Positions 24,680 to 32,152 of a stretch of DNA of 36,164 bases are shown here, piece after piece. The notes under the pieces were generated by a model. That model did not search any database and was not told where the DNA came from. It saw nothing but the letters and a program-made list of their open reading frames with translations. Source of the stretch: Oscillospiraceae bacterium (lineage in GTDB: Bacteria > Bacillota > Clostridia > TANB77 > CAG-508); NCBI GenBank assembly GCA_009785865.1, contig WQVL01000019.1:1-36164 (forward strand), in the 5' to 3' direction. Numbering within the stretch: position 1 is the first letter of the stretch; each line of letters begins with the position of its first letter. A program made the position numbers and the translations under genes.

Positions 24680-25381
24680 CTATTGATTTAAGTTTAATCT
24701 GTTTAATTCTCTATCTATATGTAAGTATGTATCTGGAACATCCCCCACTATTACTGTTTCAAGTAGTAAAACTTGATGACTAATTTGTTCATCAATAGTA
24801 TTATATGGAGTGAAAATACTAACTTCTCCTGTAAGTGCTAAATATATTCTATACACTGTTTGATTAATTCCTCTAGATTCAAATTCAGATCTTAATTCAC
24901 TTCTTACATTACCTCTAGATATAACCCTTATTCCAACTGAAGGTCCCATTCCTGATAATAGCGCACTCCCTGTAAATGCTCCTATAGGTATATCTATTTG
25001 CTCATCTCTTAGATCCTCCAGCCTTCTCTCAACAGCTAATACTATTTCTGTGGACATTTGATTAATTGTTGCTACATCTATTGTCAATATGTTTGGAGCA
25101 TCACTCTCATTTCCTATGGGTGTTATGAGACTGGTGTAATTATAGTAGGAAAGAATTCTATTTGCCTCAAAATTAATTATATCTGTCGCAACATTTCTTG
25201 CTTTAATTCTAGACATCTCTACAAACATTGGATTTATTGCACTTACAGCCATAGCAAATGTAATAGCTGCAATTAGCAATATGATTAACAATTTAGGAAG
25301 CTTGTTCATTTTTCTATTGTTAGAATAAAATATATTTAGTCTTGGTATTTTAATCCTTTTTCTAGAGTATATTTTATCCAT
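24680..25381 (-). CDS. yunB: Sporulation protein YunB
   Basis: The 233 residues match the YunB family of spore-forming Firmicutes: one N-terminal membrane helix (about 30-50), then ARNVATDIINFEANRIL, the long amphipathic region, IDIPIGAFTGSALLSGMGPSV and the C-terminal LLETVIVGDVPDTYL. In Bacillus the gene is expressed in sporulation under mother-cell control and is needed for normal spores; its biochemical role is unknown. The ATG follows GGCGGGAAG. It lies 38 nt downstream of the SipL-like gene. Confidence 0.9.
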   Translation of the reverse strand: MDKIYSRKRIKIPRLNIFYSNNRKMNKLPKLLIILLIAAITFAMAVSAINPMFVEMSRIKARNVATDIINFEANRILSYYNYTSLITPIGNESDAPNILTIDVATINQMSTEIVLAVERRLEDLRDEQIDIPIGAFTGSALLSGMGPSVGIRVISRGNVRSELRSEFESRGINQTVYRIYLALTGEVSIFTPYNTIDEQISHQVLLLETVIVGDVPDTYLHIDRELNRLNLNQ

Positions 25382-25419
25382 ATTACTTCCCGCCCTTATA
25401 TGCCTAGTCTAAATCATGT

Positions 25420-26961
25420 TTAGGCACTTTGTGTACTTCCACTAACATATTTGGGAACATATAGTTGCTGTCCCTGACGAACTTTTCCATCTTCTAATTC
25501 ATTCACTCTCAGTATATCCGCCATTGTGCTTTTTAGCTTTTTAGCAATCTTCCAAAGACTATCTTCTGGTTTTACAAAATATACTACCATACTATAAATA
25601 TTATTTTCTTTACTCTCTTCCACTTCAATTTCTTCTAATACTTCTAAATTCCTATCCTTTGAAAAGGCCAAACTAAAGTCTAGGTCTATATCCGTTTCTA
25701 TATTTCCATCCGAAATTATTATGAAAGTTTCTTTAGTGAGCTCCATATGTGCTTCTAGTTCCATTCCGTCTATAGCCATCTCAGATTCTACCTCAAAAGT
25801 AAATGGTATAGTCATATCTTTTGTGTTTACACTATTTCCTGATTCAAACAGAAATTCTAATTTAGCGTCTCCTTCAATCATAACTTTTCCACTTTGTCTC
25901 TGCATTGTTATGATGTTTGGTTTTACATCTATATGATATATTTTACTTGCTCCTATTTCCGGAACGGCTAACTGCTGCTTTATATTACATCTTTCTTTCT
26001 GGTAATTCTTTTTCGTCATTGTCCTTACTTCTCTTTTTCTACATTTCAGGTCTGATGATATACTGTATAAGTCTTCTATGATACCTATACTCTTCTCTTC
26101 ATACACAAAACATACCAGTTCAATTTCTGCTTCTATATATATAGAATGAGTTTCTCCGTTATTAGGTTTAATTATCAAATTCTTCAGCTTGCATTTTACA
26201 TCACATATATTATCGTCGCTCACATTTGGTATATCTACAAATCCCATTATAGGTAATTTTGAACTTACAGTATTTATTCTATTGTCTTCAGTTAGATACA
26301 TAGTATCAACATCTAAATCCGCTTTAACCAACACTTTATTATAGCTTACCTTTGCTTCTTTTCCTGTAATTCTAACTCTTGCTTGCATAATTTCTGCTAA
26401 GTCATCTGTTCCATCTACTGCTATACTCTCTTTTGCATACGTTCTGCTTGAACCTTGACCCATTAACGAGCTTATTGTTGCTTGCTTTTTTAGTACTTGT
26501 ATATGCTCCAATTCCTCTATGTTGCTAATAATTTCTATATTCTCATTAGAATATATTTTTACATCCATTTCAATATGTGCTTTAACACTAATCTTTCTAC
26601 TATTTAAAATATTACATTCAAAACTTTTAACCATTACCTGTTCATCTAGTATCATCTCAGGCTTACAATTATCTATATCTATAAATTTAGTAAAATCTAA
26701 AACTGTATTTAAACTTCTAACACTTCCATTTTCATCATCTGCTAAATACATGATATATGTGTTTATACTTCCATCTAATCTGATTTTCCCTTCTAATACT
26801 TCTTTCTTATATACACATGCTGTACCCGAAGAACTTATAATCTTTAATACATCTGGTTTTACATCATTAACAATAACATCGCCTTCAGCCTCTAGCATTT
26901 CCCTCTTTTGTCCTATTAACTGGTTTATACATATCTGATCTTTCGCTGTTTCTACTAGCAT
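25420..26961 (-). CDS. sipL: SPOCS/LysM spore coat morphogenetic protein, SipL-like
   Basis: This 513-residue protein has N-terminal and central SPOCS (DUF3794) domains and a C-terminal LysM (about 460-510: YFVKPEDSLWKIAKKLKST, then LRVNELEDGKVRQGQQLYVPK). The same architecture and the yabG-veg neighbourhood are found for SipL of Clostridioides difficile, which uses its LysM to bind SpoIVA and anchor the coat. I chose ATG 26961 (MLVETAKD) because GAGGAG lies nine bases upstream; the ATG at 26985 overlaps that SD. Orthology to sipL is inferred from domains and synteny. Confidence 0.8.
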   Translation of the reverse strand: MLVETAKDQICINQLIGQKREMLEAEGDVIVNDVKPDVLKIISSSGTACVYKKEVLEGKIRLDGSINTYIMYLADDENGSVRSLNTVLDFTKFIDIDNCKPEMILDEQVMVKSFECNILNSRKISVKAHIEMDVKIYSNENIEIISNIEELEHIQVLKKQATISSLMGQGSSRTYAKESIAVDGTDDLAEIMQARVRITGKEAKVSYNKVLVKADLDVDTMYLTEDNRINTVSSKLPIMGFVDIPNVSDDNICDVKCKLKNLIIKPNNGETHSIYIEAEIELVCFVYEEKSIGIIEDLYSISSDLKCRKREVRTMTKKNYQKERCNIKQQLAVPEIGASKIYHIDVKPNIITMQRQSGKVMIEGDAKLEFLFESGNSVNTKDMTIPFTFEVESEMAIDGMELEAHMELTKETFIIISDGNIETDIDLDFSLAFSKDRNLEVLEEIEVEESKENNIYSMVVYFVKPEDSLWKIAKKLKSTMADILRVNELEDGKVRQGQQLYVPKYVSGSTQSA

Positions 26962-27021
26962 ATAATCACTCTCCTCAAAATTCATTTTTTCTGTATTACC
27001 TAGTATATTAATAAAACAAAA

Positions 27022-27049
27022 AAAAATTCCTAATAACTTAGGAATTTTT
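27022..27049 (-). terminator. Terminator between veg and the SipL-like gene
   Basis: AAATTCCTAA and TTAGGAATTT arms (within 27022-27049) form a stem flanked by long A- and T-runs, 15 nt past the veg stop. Confidence 0.85.
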
Positions 27050-27064
27050 AGATATTTATATTTT

Positions 27065-27340
27065 TTACTTCTTTTGTAATGGTGGAATTAGCGGACAATA
27101 TCCTTCTCCATCGAATACTGAAACTTCTAAATCTCGTGTTAATATGTCTGTATATCTATAACTAACATTAGTATCTTTTTCTTCATACTTAACAACGAAA
27201 ATATTAGGATAAGTTTCCTTTATTACTGCCGCTTCTTCAAAAGGCTTGTTTCTACCAAGTGATCCCTTTACTATTATCTTTTGTCCAATTTTCTCTCCGA
27301 TCTCACTTTTTATACTTGAAATGTCATTTCTGTAAATCAT
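27065..27340 (-). CDS. veg: Veg family protein
   Basis: The 91-residue protein belongs to the Veg family: the IKSEIGEKIGQKIIVKGSLG start, the A.IKETYPNIFVVKY core and the VSYRYTDILTRDLEV end match the B. subtilis protein. Veg is an abundant vegetative protein; in B. subtilis it has been linked to biofilm matrix gene control, but a mechanism is not settled. The start is ATG 27340, nine bases after AAGGTGAG; a GTG nine bases earlier is too close to that SD. A near-perfect promoter precedes it, which fits strong expression. Confidence 0.93.
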   Translation of the reverse strand: MIYRNDISSIKSEIGEKIGQKIIVKGSLGRNKPFEEAAVIKETYPNIFVVKYEEKDTNVSYRYTDILTRDLEVSVFDGEGYCPLIPPLQKK

Positions 27341-27380
27341 CTTTATCACTCACCTTCATTTAGTCTTATTTTCTTGTGAA

Positions 27381-27409
27381 AGTATATCATTTTATATGAA
27401 AAATGTCAA
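27381..27409 (-). promoter_or_regulatory. Strong promoter of veg
   Basis: On the minus strand TTGACA (27409-27404), a 17-nt spacer and TATACT (27386-27381). The -35 is perfect. Confidence 0.88.
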
Positions 27410-27491
27410 AAAAGCGACTTTATTGTAACGCGCCTCTAGCCGTTGCAACTCTAGCGAAATTCTTTGTGCGGTTCGCAATGTTACAGTTTTG

Positions 27492-27520
27492 TGACAATAG
27501 CATGACAATGACGTGACAAT
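27492..27520. repeat. Three TGACAAT repeats at 11-bp spacing
   Basis: TGACAAT occurs at 27492, 27503 and 27514, exactly 11 bp apart, so all three face one side of the helix. They lie upstream of the veg promoter and just past the yabG stop, which suits an activator or repressor array. Confidence 0.6.
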
Positions 27521-27550
27521 GGCTTCGAAAGAAGATACCTGCTCTCTCCC

Positions 27551-28378
27551 TTACATTTGCTGAAATATTTTGCGCTTTCCTTTTGCTCCTTTTCCTCCTA
27601 CCCCTTTTGCTCCTTCTTTTATTTCTTTTATAATTTCACGAACACTTACAAATCTATGTTCATCTGTTGTTGCAACTTTTTCTGCAACTATTATAGGGTC
27701 AATAAAATCTATTAATATTCTTCCTGGCGAAGAAGCAAAGTCTGCACCGAGCTCCGCATTATTGCTTCAAAAAAACTTTGACATGCTCCGTGCAAATATA
27801 ACTAACTTGCTTGGATCCTCTCCCCATTTCCTGGCTTCTTGTACGGCCTTCACAAAATATTTAGAATTTCTATAGTTGTATAAATAATTATAGCTTCTTC
27901 CCTTTTTTAATATCGCATCATGTCCCGTCATTACTAATATATCTGGTTTATATCTAGTAAGCATCGGCACTACTACTTGTGGTTGCCTACTTTCTGGTAT
28001 GTTCCTTACAATAGCATTTAGTCCAAGTTTCTTATAATATGCTGTAGATTTTTCACTGTATTTTCTGTCTCCATCTAAGTGGAGTATTTTACCAGTACGC
28101 ATATATGGACTAGCCCATCTTGTTCTTGTAGTTTTTCTTAAATACTCTTCTGCTCTCTCGTCTAATCTGTTGTCTATTCTTGCGATTTTCCTTTTAGCTA
28201 AACATCTATCAGCAAATTCAAGGTCATGCAAAGGGCTATCTGCCTCTATTCTTTTGTCTAAACCTTTTAATATTGCAATGTTTTCACCTTCTTCTGTACT
28301 TATAATTCTATCTATTATAAACATAAGGTCTCTGCTATATGATTTCCTTTCAACCATATCACCAATCTTAAAATTCAA
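27551..28378 (-). CDS. yabG: Sporulation protease YabG, three +1 shifts at CGG
   Basis: YabG is a cysteine protease that processes spore coat proteins (and germination proteins in C. difficile). Read to 27551 it has 274 residues, close to the 290 of B. subtilis. It keeps NFKIGDMVERKSY, KILHLDGD, DILVMTGHDA (family histidine) and LVIFAGACQS (family cysteine), then GADFASSPGRILIDFIDP. The frame must shift three times: GCA-CGG-A at 27790, ATG-CGG-A at 27756 and GCT-CGG-T at 27749. Skipping each C gives Gly, and the sum returns to the original phase. Unshifted ribosomes stop at TGA 27769 before the active-site cysteine. The start is TTG 28378, four bases after GAGGTGAT. Decay or sequencing error are alternatives. 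Confidence 0.85.
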
Positions 28379-28476
28379 TACTATCACCTCTGGCATAATA
28401 CATCTTATGTCGAATTTTAAGGTTTTGTGATAGAAACACAAACGTCAAGTTCTGAGAACCTTCCTAGAACATAGAA

Positions 28477-28516
28477 AAAAAGCTACTCTCCTTCACACAG
28501 GCATAAATAGCTTTTT
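28477..28516 (-). terminator. Terminator after the envelope-protein genes
   Basis: AAAAAGCTA (28477-28485) and TAGCTTTTT (28508-28516) flank a 22-nt loop and give a T-run on the minus strand. It lies past repeat copy A. Confidence 0.7.
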
Positions 28517-28533
28517 CGTTTTACGGCTAAACC

Positions 28534-28595
28534 CGAAGTATAATCTCATAGTAACAAGCTTTGAGGAATCTTCGTAGTTCTCCCTTCGCTTATAT
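28534..28595 (-). repeat. Intergenic repeat, copy A
   Basis: Related to copy B at 16020-16075 through CAAAGCTTGTTACTATGAG and flanking similarity. One minus-strand frame through it reads SSKLVTMRLYFGFSRKTKK, which could be a short peptide or a coincidence of the repeat. It lies directly after the 76-codon gene at 28601 and before a terminator, so it is transcribed as a 3' region. Confidence 0.6.
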
Positions 28596-28600
28596 TACGT

Positions 28601-28831
28601 TTAGAATAGTAGCATAAAGAGCATAAAAAACATTCCAATTACTCGAACAATTCCTAACATTTGAAATCCTATTGGTGTAACACTTATCCCCTCTGTACCT
28701 GTTTGGTCTACAAACTCTGCCATGTCTCTAGGAGATATTCTCTGTCCATCCATATTATTTGCAAGCGACACAGTAGTAAGAAGTATGCATAATACTATTA
28801 CCATTAATATTATATATTTACTTTTCTTCAC
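28601..28831 (-). CDS. Small exported hydrophobic protein
   Basis: A 76-residue protein starting with GTG 28831, nine bases after GGGAG. It has a signal peptide or anchor (about 5-25, ending SLA), a short polar centre (NNMDGQRISPRDMAEFVDQ) and a C-terminal membrane helix (GIVRVIGMFFMLFMLLF). No family is recognised. It starts 29 nt after the larger membrane protein gene and is probably translated from the same mRNA, so the two may form a membrane complex. Confidence 0.65.
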   Translation of the reverse strand: MKKSKYIILMVIVLCILLTTVSLANNMDGQRISPRDMAEFVDQTGTEGISVTPIGFQMLGIVRVIGMFFMLFMLLF

Positions 28832-28860
28832 TCTTTATCTCTCCCTTCACTTTATTTGTT

Positions 28861-29721
28861 TTATAGTCTTTCAGGTTTTTGCCTGAATTTCTTAAGTACT
28901 ACAATTACTACTACAGCGATTACTATTGCTCCAACTACTGAAGCCGCTCCAATCATAATTGAATTAGCATTTGTTTCGTCATCATCTGCTTCACTATCTC
29001 TTTCTCCATTATTTCTATCATCTCTGACATCTCCGCCTGGCACATCTGTTCCGGTTCCCCAAGCTGTAACTATATCATTATTATAGTGTGTTCCATTAGA
29101 GTCTATTACTCTTATCCATAGAGCATATGTAGCTTCTCCTCTAAATGTATCTAAATCGAGAGTCACCTCATATATTGTACTTTCAAATTCACGTTCTCCT
29201 TGTCCTGTTATTTCCACCCAATTTCCATCAACAAACATAGGTATGATCTCTCTAATAGCAAGCCTATATTCTAGACCTCTTTCTCTTATTTCATCATTAA
29301 TTACATCAATTTCACTTAATGCTATCATCCAATCTTCACGTGCTGCTATTGCCTCCTCAGATCCTCTATCATATTCATCTGCTTCCACCCAAATCTGAAA
29401 TAATCTTTCAGCTTCCTCTTGCTTCATTTCAAGTTCTTCGGTAGTATCATTAAATAGTTCTCTAATTCTATCAGCAATTTCATCATATCTTTCCGCAAAT
29501 TCTTCGTATACACTATCTGATATAAAAACCCATTGGTAATATATTGTATAATTATTAACACGTGTATTTCTAATTTCAATTTCACGAGACTCCGTATCTA
29601 AGAACCAAATTGATATGTTCTCTAAATCAAATCTCACAGTCCTTGCATAAATATTCCCACTAATTATTACTATTGCTAATATGAGTAGTATTGTTACTAC
29701 AACTTTAATTGTCTTTTTCAT
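28861..29721 (-). CDS. Hypothetical exported protein with C-terminal anchor
   Basis: The 286 residues begin with a signal peptide (about 5-27), continue with an extracytoplasmic domain that includes a coiled coil (about 70-150, rich in E, R and L), a beta-rich part (WVEITGQGEREFES...YALWIRVIDSNGTHY), and an acidic linker (DVRDDRNNGERDSEADDDE). They end in a membrane helix plus KKFRQKPERL, a stop-transfer anchor without LPxTG. AGGAGG precedes the ATG. No family is recognised. It lies between the DUF4190-like gene upstream and the 76-residue protein downstream. Confidence 0.7.
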   Translation of the reverse strand: MKKTIKVVVTILLILAIVIISGNIYARTVRFDLENISIWFLDTESREIEIRNTRVNNYTIYYQWVFISDSVYEEFAERYDEIADRIRELFNDTTEELEMKQEEAERLFQIWVEADEYDRGSEEAIAAREDWMIALSEIDVINDEIRERGLEYRLAIREIIPMFVDGNWVEITGQGEREFESTIYEVTLDLDTFRGEATYALWIRVIDSNGTHYNNDIVTAWGTGTDVPGGDVRDDRNNGERDSEADDDETNANSIMIGAASVVGAIVIAVVVIVVLKKFRQKPERL

Positions 29722-29773
29722 ATTTGCCTCCTACTTCTATTAAATTTTGGACATATCATATATGCTAAATGTC

Positions 29774-30335
29774 TTATCTTTTGTTATAGCTATATGCCAT
29801 CCCCGGAATTTGTTTGCTATTTATTGTAAGTACCCCGTATTCTATAGTGTATGTCCAATGTTCTTCACTGTTAAATAGCCCACCAAGTTCTAATCTCAAA
29901 TAATTATATTCTGGTGTAAACCAGTTAAATGATTGTCTGCTAAGGCCTCTTCCTCTTCTTCCTGTACCATCTTCGTTAAAAATATATTCATATTCTCCTT
30001 GTGTCCAATTCCATGTGCCAATCAACTCATGTCCAGGTTGTTCTATAGGCGTTCCAAACGGTGGTATTACCATTGCGACTAGCATAAGTATTGATAAAAC
30101 TATTGTTACTATTCCAAGTACTACTCCCGCTGTTGCCATTCCACTCACTTCTCTTTTTTTAGCTAGTATTGCAAATATGGTAGCTAGCACTCCAATTATT
30201 AAAGGTAATATTGGTATGCAAAACATTACCAGTCCGCACTATACCTAATATCATTGACGCAATGCTCCAACCTCTACCTTTTGATTTAATTTCATATTGC
30301 TCTACTGCATTGAGTCCTATTTTTCCGTCTTCCAC
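29774..30335 (-). CDS. DUF4190-like membrane protein, +1 shift at CGG
   Basis: Translation from GTG 30335 (AGGAGGG seven to eight bases upstream) gives a cytoplasmic start, then KSKGRGWSIASMILGIV. At this point the codon CGG (30236-30234) follows GTG; skipping its C gives GGA (Gly) and continues as LVMFCIPILPLIIGVLA, which completes the first of two membrane helices of a DUF4190-type domain. The C-terminal 90 residues form a small beta domain (ELIGTWNWTQGEYEYIFNED). Total length with the shift is 186 residues. Without it the frame ends 25 codons later. No SD precedes the internal ATG at 30226, so the longer reading is preferred. Confidence 0.78.
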
Positions 30336-30391
30336 ATTCGCCCCCTCCTAAATATATTCTATACTAATTTATTAGTTAGAATCAAGAAAAA

Positions 30392-30415
30392 GATATAGTT
30401 TCTAAAAACTATATC
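30392..30415 (-). terminator. Terminator after the candidate small gene
   Basis: GATATAGTTT (30392-30401) and AAACTATATC (30406-30415) form a perfect 10-bp stem with a T-run on the minus strand. Confidence 0.75.
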
Positions 30416-30526
30416 CTTTTGTGCTTTAATAAAGTTATTCTTATATAACCTTTTTCTTTTGTATTTTCTTTAAATATGCCAGTTTGCTTTTCGGTTCTAA
30501 GGCACCCGAACCACTACTTTTTGCAT
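30409..30526 (-). CDS. Candidate 38-codon gene with CGG site
   Basis: An ATG at 30526 follows a strong SD (GAGGAG, about seven bases). The unshifted frame is only nine codons (MQKVVVRVP) and stops at TAG. At codon 7 it has CGG followed by G; skipping the C gives GGG (Gly) and an open frame to a TAG at 30411, exactly at the terminator hairpin, for 38 residues in all (MQKVVVGCLRTEKQTG...). Another frame through the same region (67 codons from 30644) lacks an SD. I do not recognise either product. The SD, CGG site and terminator together make a real small transcript plausible. Confidence 0.35.
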
Positions 30527-30653
30527 ATTTTCTCCTCTTTAGTATTATGTATGCTTTAATTATACGATGCATATCTACATATGTCCATATATGTCGCTTA
30601 TTTGTTTTGTATTTGTAATGAAACTGTAATATCTCTTCCTTCATATTAATTGC

Positions 30654-30708
30654 AGTAATAGTAAGAATCCCCGACGTATATTATACATCGGGGATTCTTA
30701 CTATTACT
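30654..30708 (-). terminator. Very long hairpin after tetR-type gene
   Basis: A stem of about 27 bp with one mismatch (core GTAAGAATCCCCGA with TCGGGGATTCTTAC) lies 19 nt past the TetR-family stop. The U-tract is weak, so it may stabilise the mRNA end as well as terminate. Confidence 0.7.
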
Positions 30709-30726
30709 ATTTTATTACTATCTTAA

Positions 30727-31293
30727 CTATTTTACTAATCCATCTAATATAATATCTTCATATTCTTTCTTGATTCTTGCAATATCTAAATCTTCATTTG
30801 TCCTTAACCTATAGCTTAAGTTACTACAAAGAAGTCCAAATATTTCAGCAGCAATAAGTCCTGAATCTCTTTCCTTTAGCTCTCCTCTTTGCTGTCCTTC
30901 TTTCACAATTTCTTCTATTTTATCAATATAACTAAAGACATTCTCTCTACACTTAATATGCCTTGGTTCATTCCCCCACATTTGACTTGCAATTATTGTA
31001 ATAAAACTCTCATATTTAATCAAAATTTTAATTTGAATAAGTATTACTTCTTTTAGTTTCTCAATACTACTTTCTGTCTTTGCTGCTTTAATATCCACAC
31101 TTGTTTTAAGAAGTCTCATTCCTTGCTCTACTAAAAAATTAAAAATTTCTTCCTTACTAGAAAAATGGTAGTATAATGTTCCTTTCGCTACACCTACAAC
31201 TGCTGTTATTTCCTCTATGCTAGTAGCATCATATCCTTTTTTCGCAAATAGTTCCATTGATGTTTCAAAAATTTTTCTTTTTGTTCTGTTCAT
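30727..31293 (-). CDS. TetR-family transcriptional regulator
   Basis: The 188-residue protein has the TetR N-terminal helix-turn-helix (RKIFETSMELFAKKGYDATS, then IEEITAVVGVAKGTLYYHFSSKEEIF), followed by a ligand-binding helical domain. The HTH recognition helix (VAKGTLYYHF) is typical of regulators of efflux or fatty-acid genes. AGGTG lies seven to eight bases before the ATG. The target is not evident: the adjacent plus-strand zinc-ribbon gene is a divergent neighbour and the intergenic region between them could hold an operator, but I see no clear palindrome. Confidence 0.9.
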   Translation of the reverse strand: MNRTKRKIFETSMELFAKKGYDATSIEEITAVVGVAKGTLYYHFSSKEEIFNFLVEQGMRLLKTSVDIKAAKTESSIEKLKEVILIQIKILIKYESFITIIASQMWGNEPRHIKCRENVFSYIDKIEEIVKEGQQRGELKERDSGLIAAEIFGLLCSNLSYRLRTNEDLDIARIKKEYEDIILDGLVK

Positions 31294-31406
31294 ATTTCAC
31301 ACCTATTATAATCAAAATTATATTTTATCAATATCTTTTATTTATATACCAATTAGCCAAATTAATCAATGGTTTCAAATATATATAATTTATTTCCAAA
31401 TTTTTC

Positions 31407-31435
31407 TTGTGTTTTAACAACCTATGTGTTATAGT
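31407..31435 (+). promoter_or_regulatory. Promoter of the zinc-ribbon gene
   Basis: TTGTGT (31407-31412), a 17-nt spacer and TATAGT (31430-31435). It predicts a leader of about 120 nt. Confidence 0.7.
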
Positions 31436-31489
31436 GTATATAGCTGTTCAAAAAATAGCTAATTTAATTTATTTAAGAAACATTGTCCC

Positions 31490-31552
31490 CTTTCTTTTTA
31501 GAATGGATCATTTGTGTCAGAAAATAGTTAAATTATTATTCTAAAAAGGAGG
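31490..31552 (+). promoter_or_regulatory. Leader hairpin covering the ribosome binding site
   Basis: CTTTTTAGAAT (31494-31504) pairs perfectly with ATTCTAAAAAG (31538-31548). The stem can extend with G-U and Watson-Crick pairs to 31490 and 31552, which places the whole AGGAGG inside the helix. Opening it would free the start at 31562, so it may act as a temperature- or protein-responsive switch. Confidence 0.6.
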
Positions 31553-31561
31553 ATCCTATAA

Positions 31562-31726
31562 ATGTCAGACAAAACATTAGTATGTAAAGATTGTAATGCT
31601 GAGTTTATTTTCACAGAAGGAGAGCAAGCTTTCTACGCTGAAAAAGGTTTCGAAAATGAACCACAAAGATGTCAAGAATGTAGAAGAGCTAGAAAACAAC
31701 AAAGAAGAAATAATAACAACTACTAA
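31562..31726 (+). CDS. Small zinc-ribbon protein (zf-trcl type)
   Basis: The 54-residue protein has CKDC near residue 8 and CQEC near residue 37, the two halves of a four-cysteine ribbon, between which lies FIFTEGEQAFYAEKGFENEP. This is the probable zinc-binding domain found alone or fused to cold-shock proteins in Firmicutes. It ends in a basic, asparagine-rich tail (RARKQQRRNNNNY) that suggests RNA binding. SD AAGGAGG is ideal but can be buried in a leader hairpin. It has its own promoter and a bidirectional terminator. Confidence 0.9.
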   Translation: MSDKTLVCKDCNAEFIFTEGEQAFYAEKGFENEPQRCQECRRARKQQRRNNNNY

Positions 31727-31732
31727 GAATTA

Positions 31733-31766
31733 AAAAACAGTCTGTGAAAAATCACAGACTGTTTTT
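31733..31766. terminator. Bidirectional terminator between zinc-ribbon gene and spoIIID
   Basis: AAAAACAGTCTGTG and CACAGACTGTTTTT (31733-31746 with 31753-31766) form a perfect 14-bp stem that ends both converging units. Confidence 0.93.
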
Positions 31767-32027
31767 CTATCCAGCTTTATCTTTTCTATATTTTAATTTA
31801 GTAGCCATTCCTCCCCTTATATGCCTTTCTGCTTTATTTTCGTCTAAAATTTTTCTCACTTGTAAAGCTAGCACCTTATTAATAACTACTAATCTTTCAC
31901 TTACATCTTTATGTACTGTACTTTTACTAATACCAAACTTTTTCGCTGTACCTCTCACTGTGTCTCCTGTATCTATAATATATTGTGCTAAATTTATTGC
32001 ACGCTCTTCTATTGAAATACTCTTCAC
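31767..32027 (-). CDS. spoIIID: Sporulation transcription factor SpoIIID
   Basis: SpoIIID is the DNA-binding regulator that adjusts the mother-cell gene programme after sigma-E. The helix-turn-helix TVRGTAKKFGISKSTVHKD and the basic C-terminal extension (HIRGGMATKLKYRKDK) match the family. I chose GTG 32027, nine bases after AGGAGG, giving 86 residues (B. subtilis: 93); the longer frame to 32057 would overlap its own SD. A sigma-E-like promoter lies upstream. Confidence 0.95.
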   Translation of the reverse strand: MKSISIEERAINLAQYIIDTGDTVRGTAKKFGISKSTVHKDVSERLVVINKVLALQVRKILDENKAERHIRGGMATKLKYRKDKAG

Positions 32028-32065
32028 TTGCCAATACCTCCTATACAAATACGTCATTTTTTAAC

Positions 32066-32095
32066 ATTGTATTCGCACACGGGTTGTATTATGAA
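32066..32095 (-). promoter_or_regulatory. Sigma-E-like promoter of spoIIID
   Basis: On the minus strand TTCATAAT (32095-32088), about 14 nt, and AATACAAT (32073-32066). This resembles the sigma-E pattern (ATA-type -35, CATACAnT-like -10), and spoIIID is a known sigma-E gene in Bacillus. Confidence 0.55.
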
Positions 32096-32107
32096 CACGA
32101 AATAAAA

Positions 32108-32135
32108 AGTATGTTAGAAACTATTCCAACATACT
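32108..32135 (-). terminator. Terminator of the six-pass membrane-protein gene
   Basis: AGTATGTT (32108-32115) and AACATACT (32128-32135) with a T-run on the minus strand, 17 nt past the stop. Confidence 0.78.
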
Positions 32136-32152
32136 CCAAAAATTAATATCTA

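Noticed and set aside
30441-30644. A 67-codon minus-strand frame
   Set aside because: No SD before its start; it overlaps the SD-led candidate at 30526 in another frame. Kept only as an alternative.
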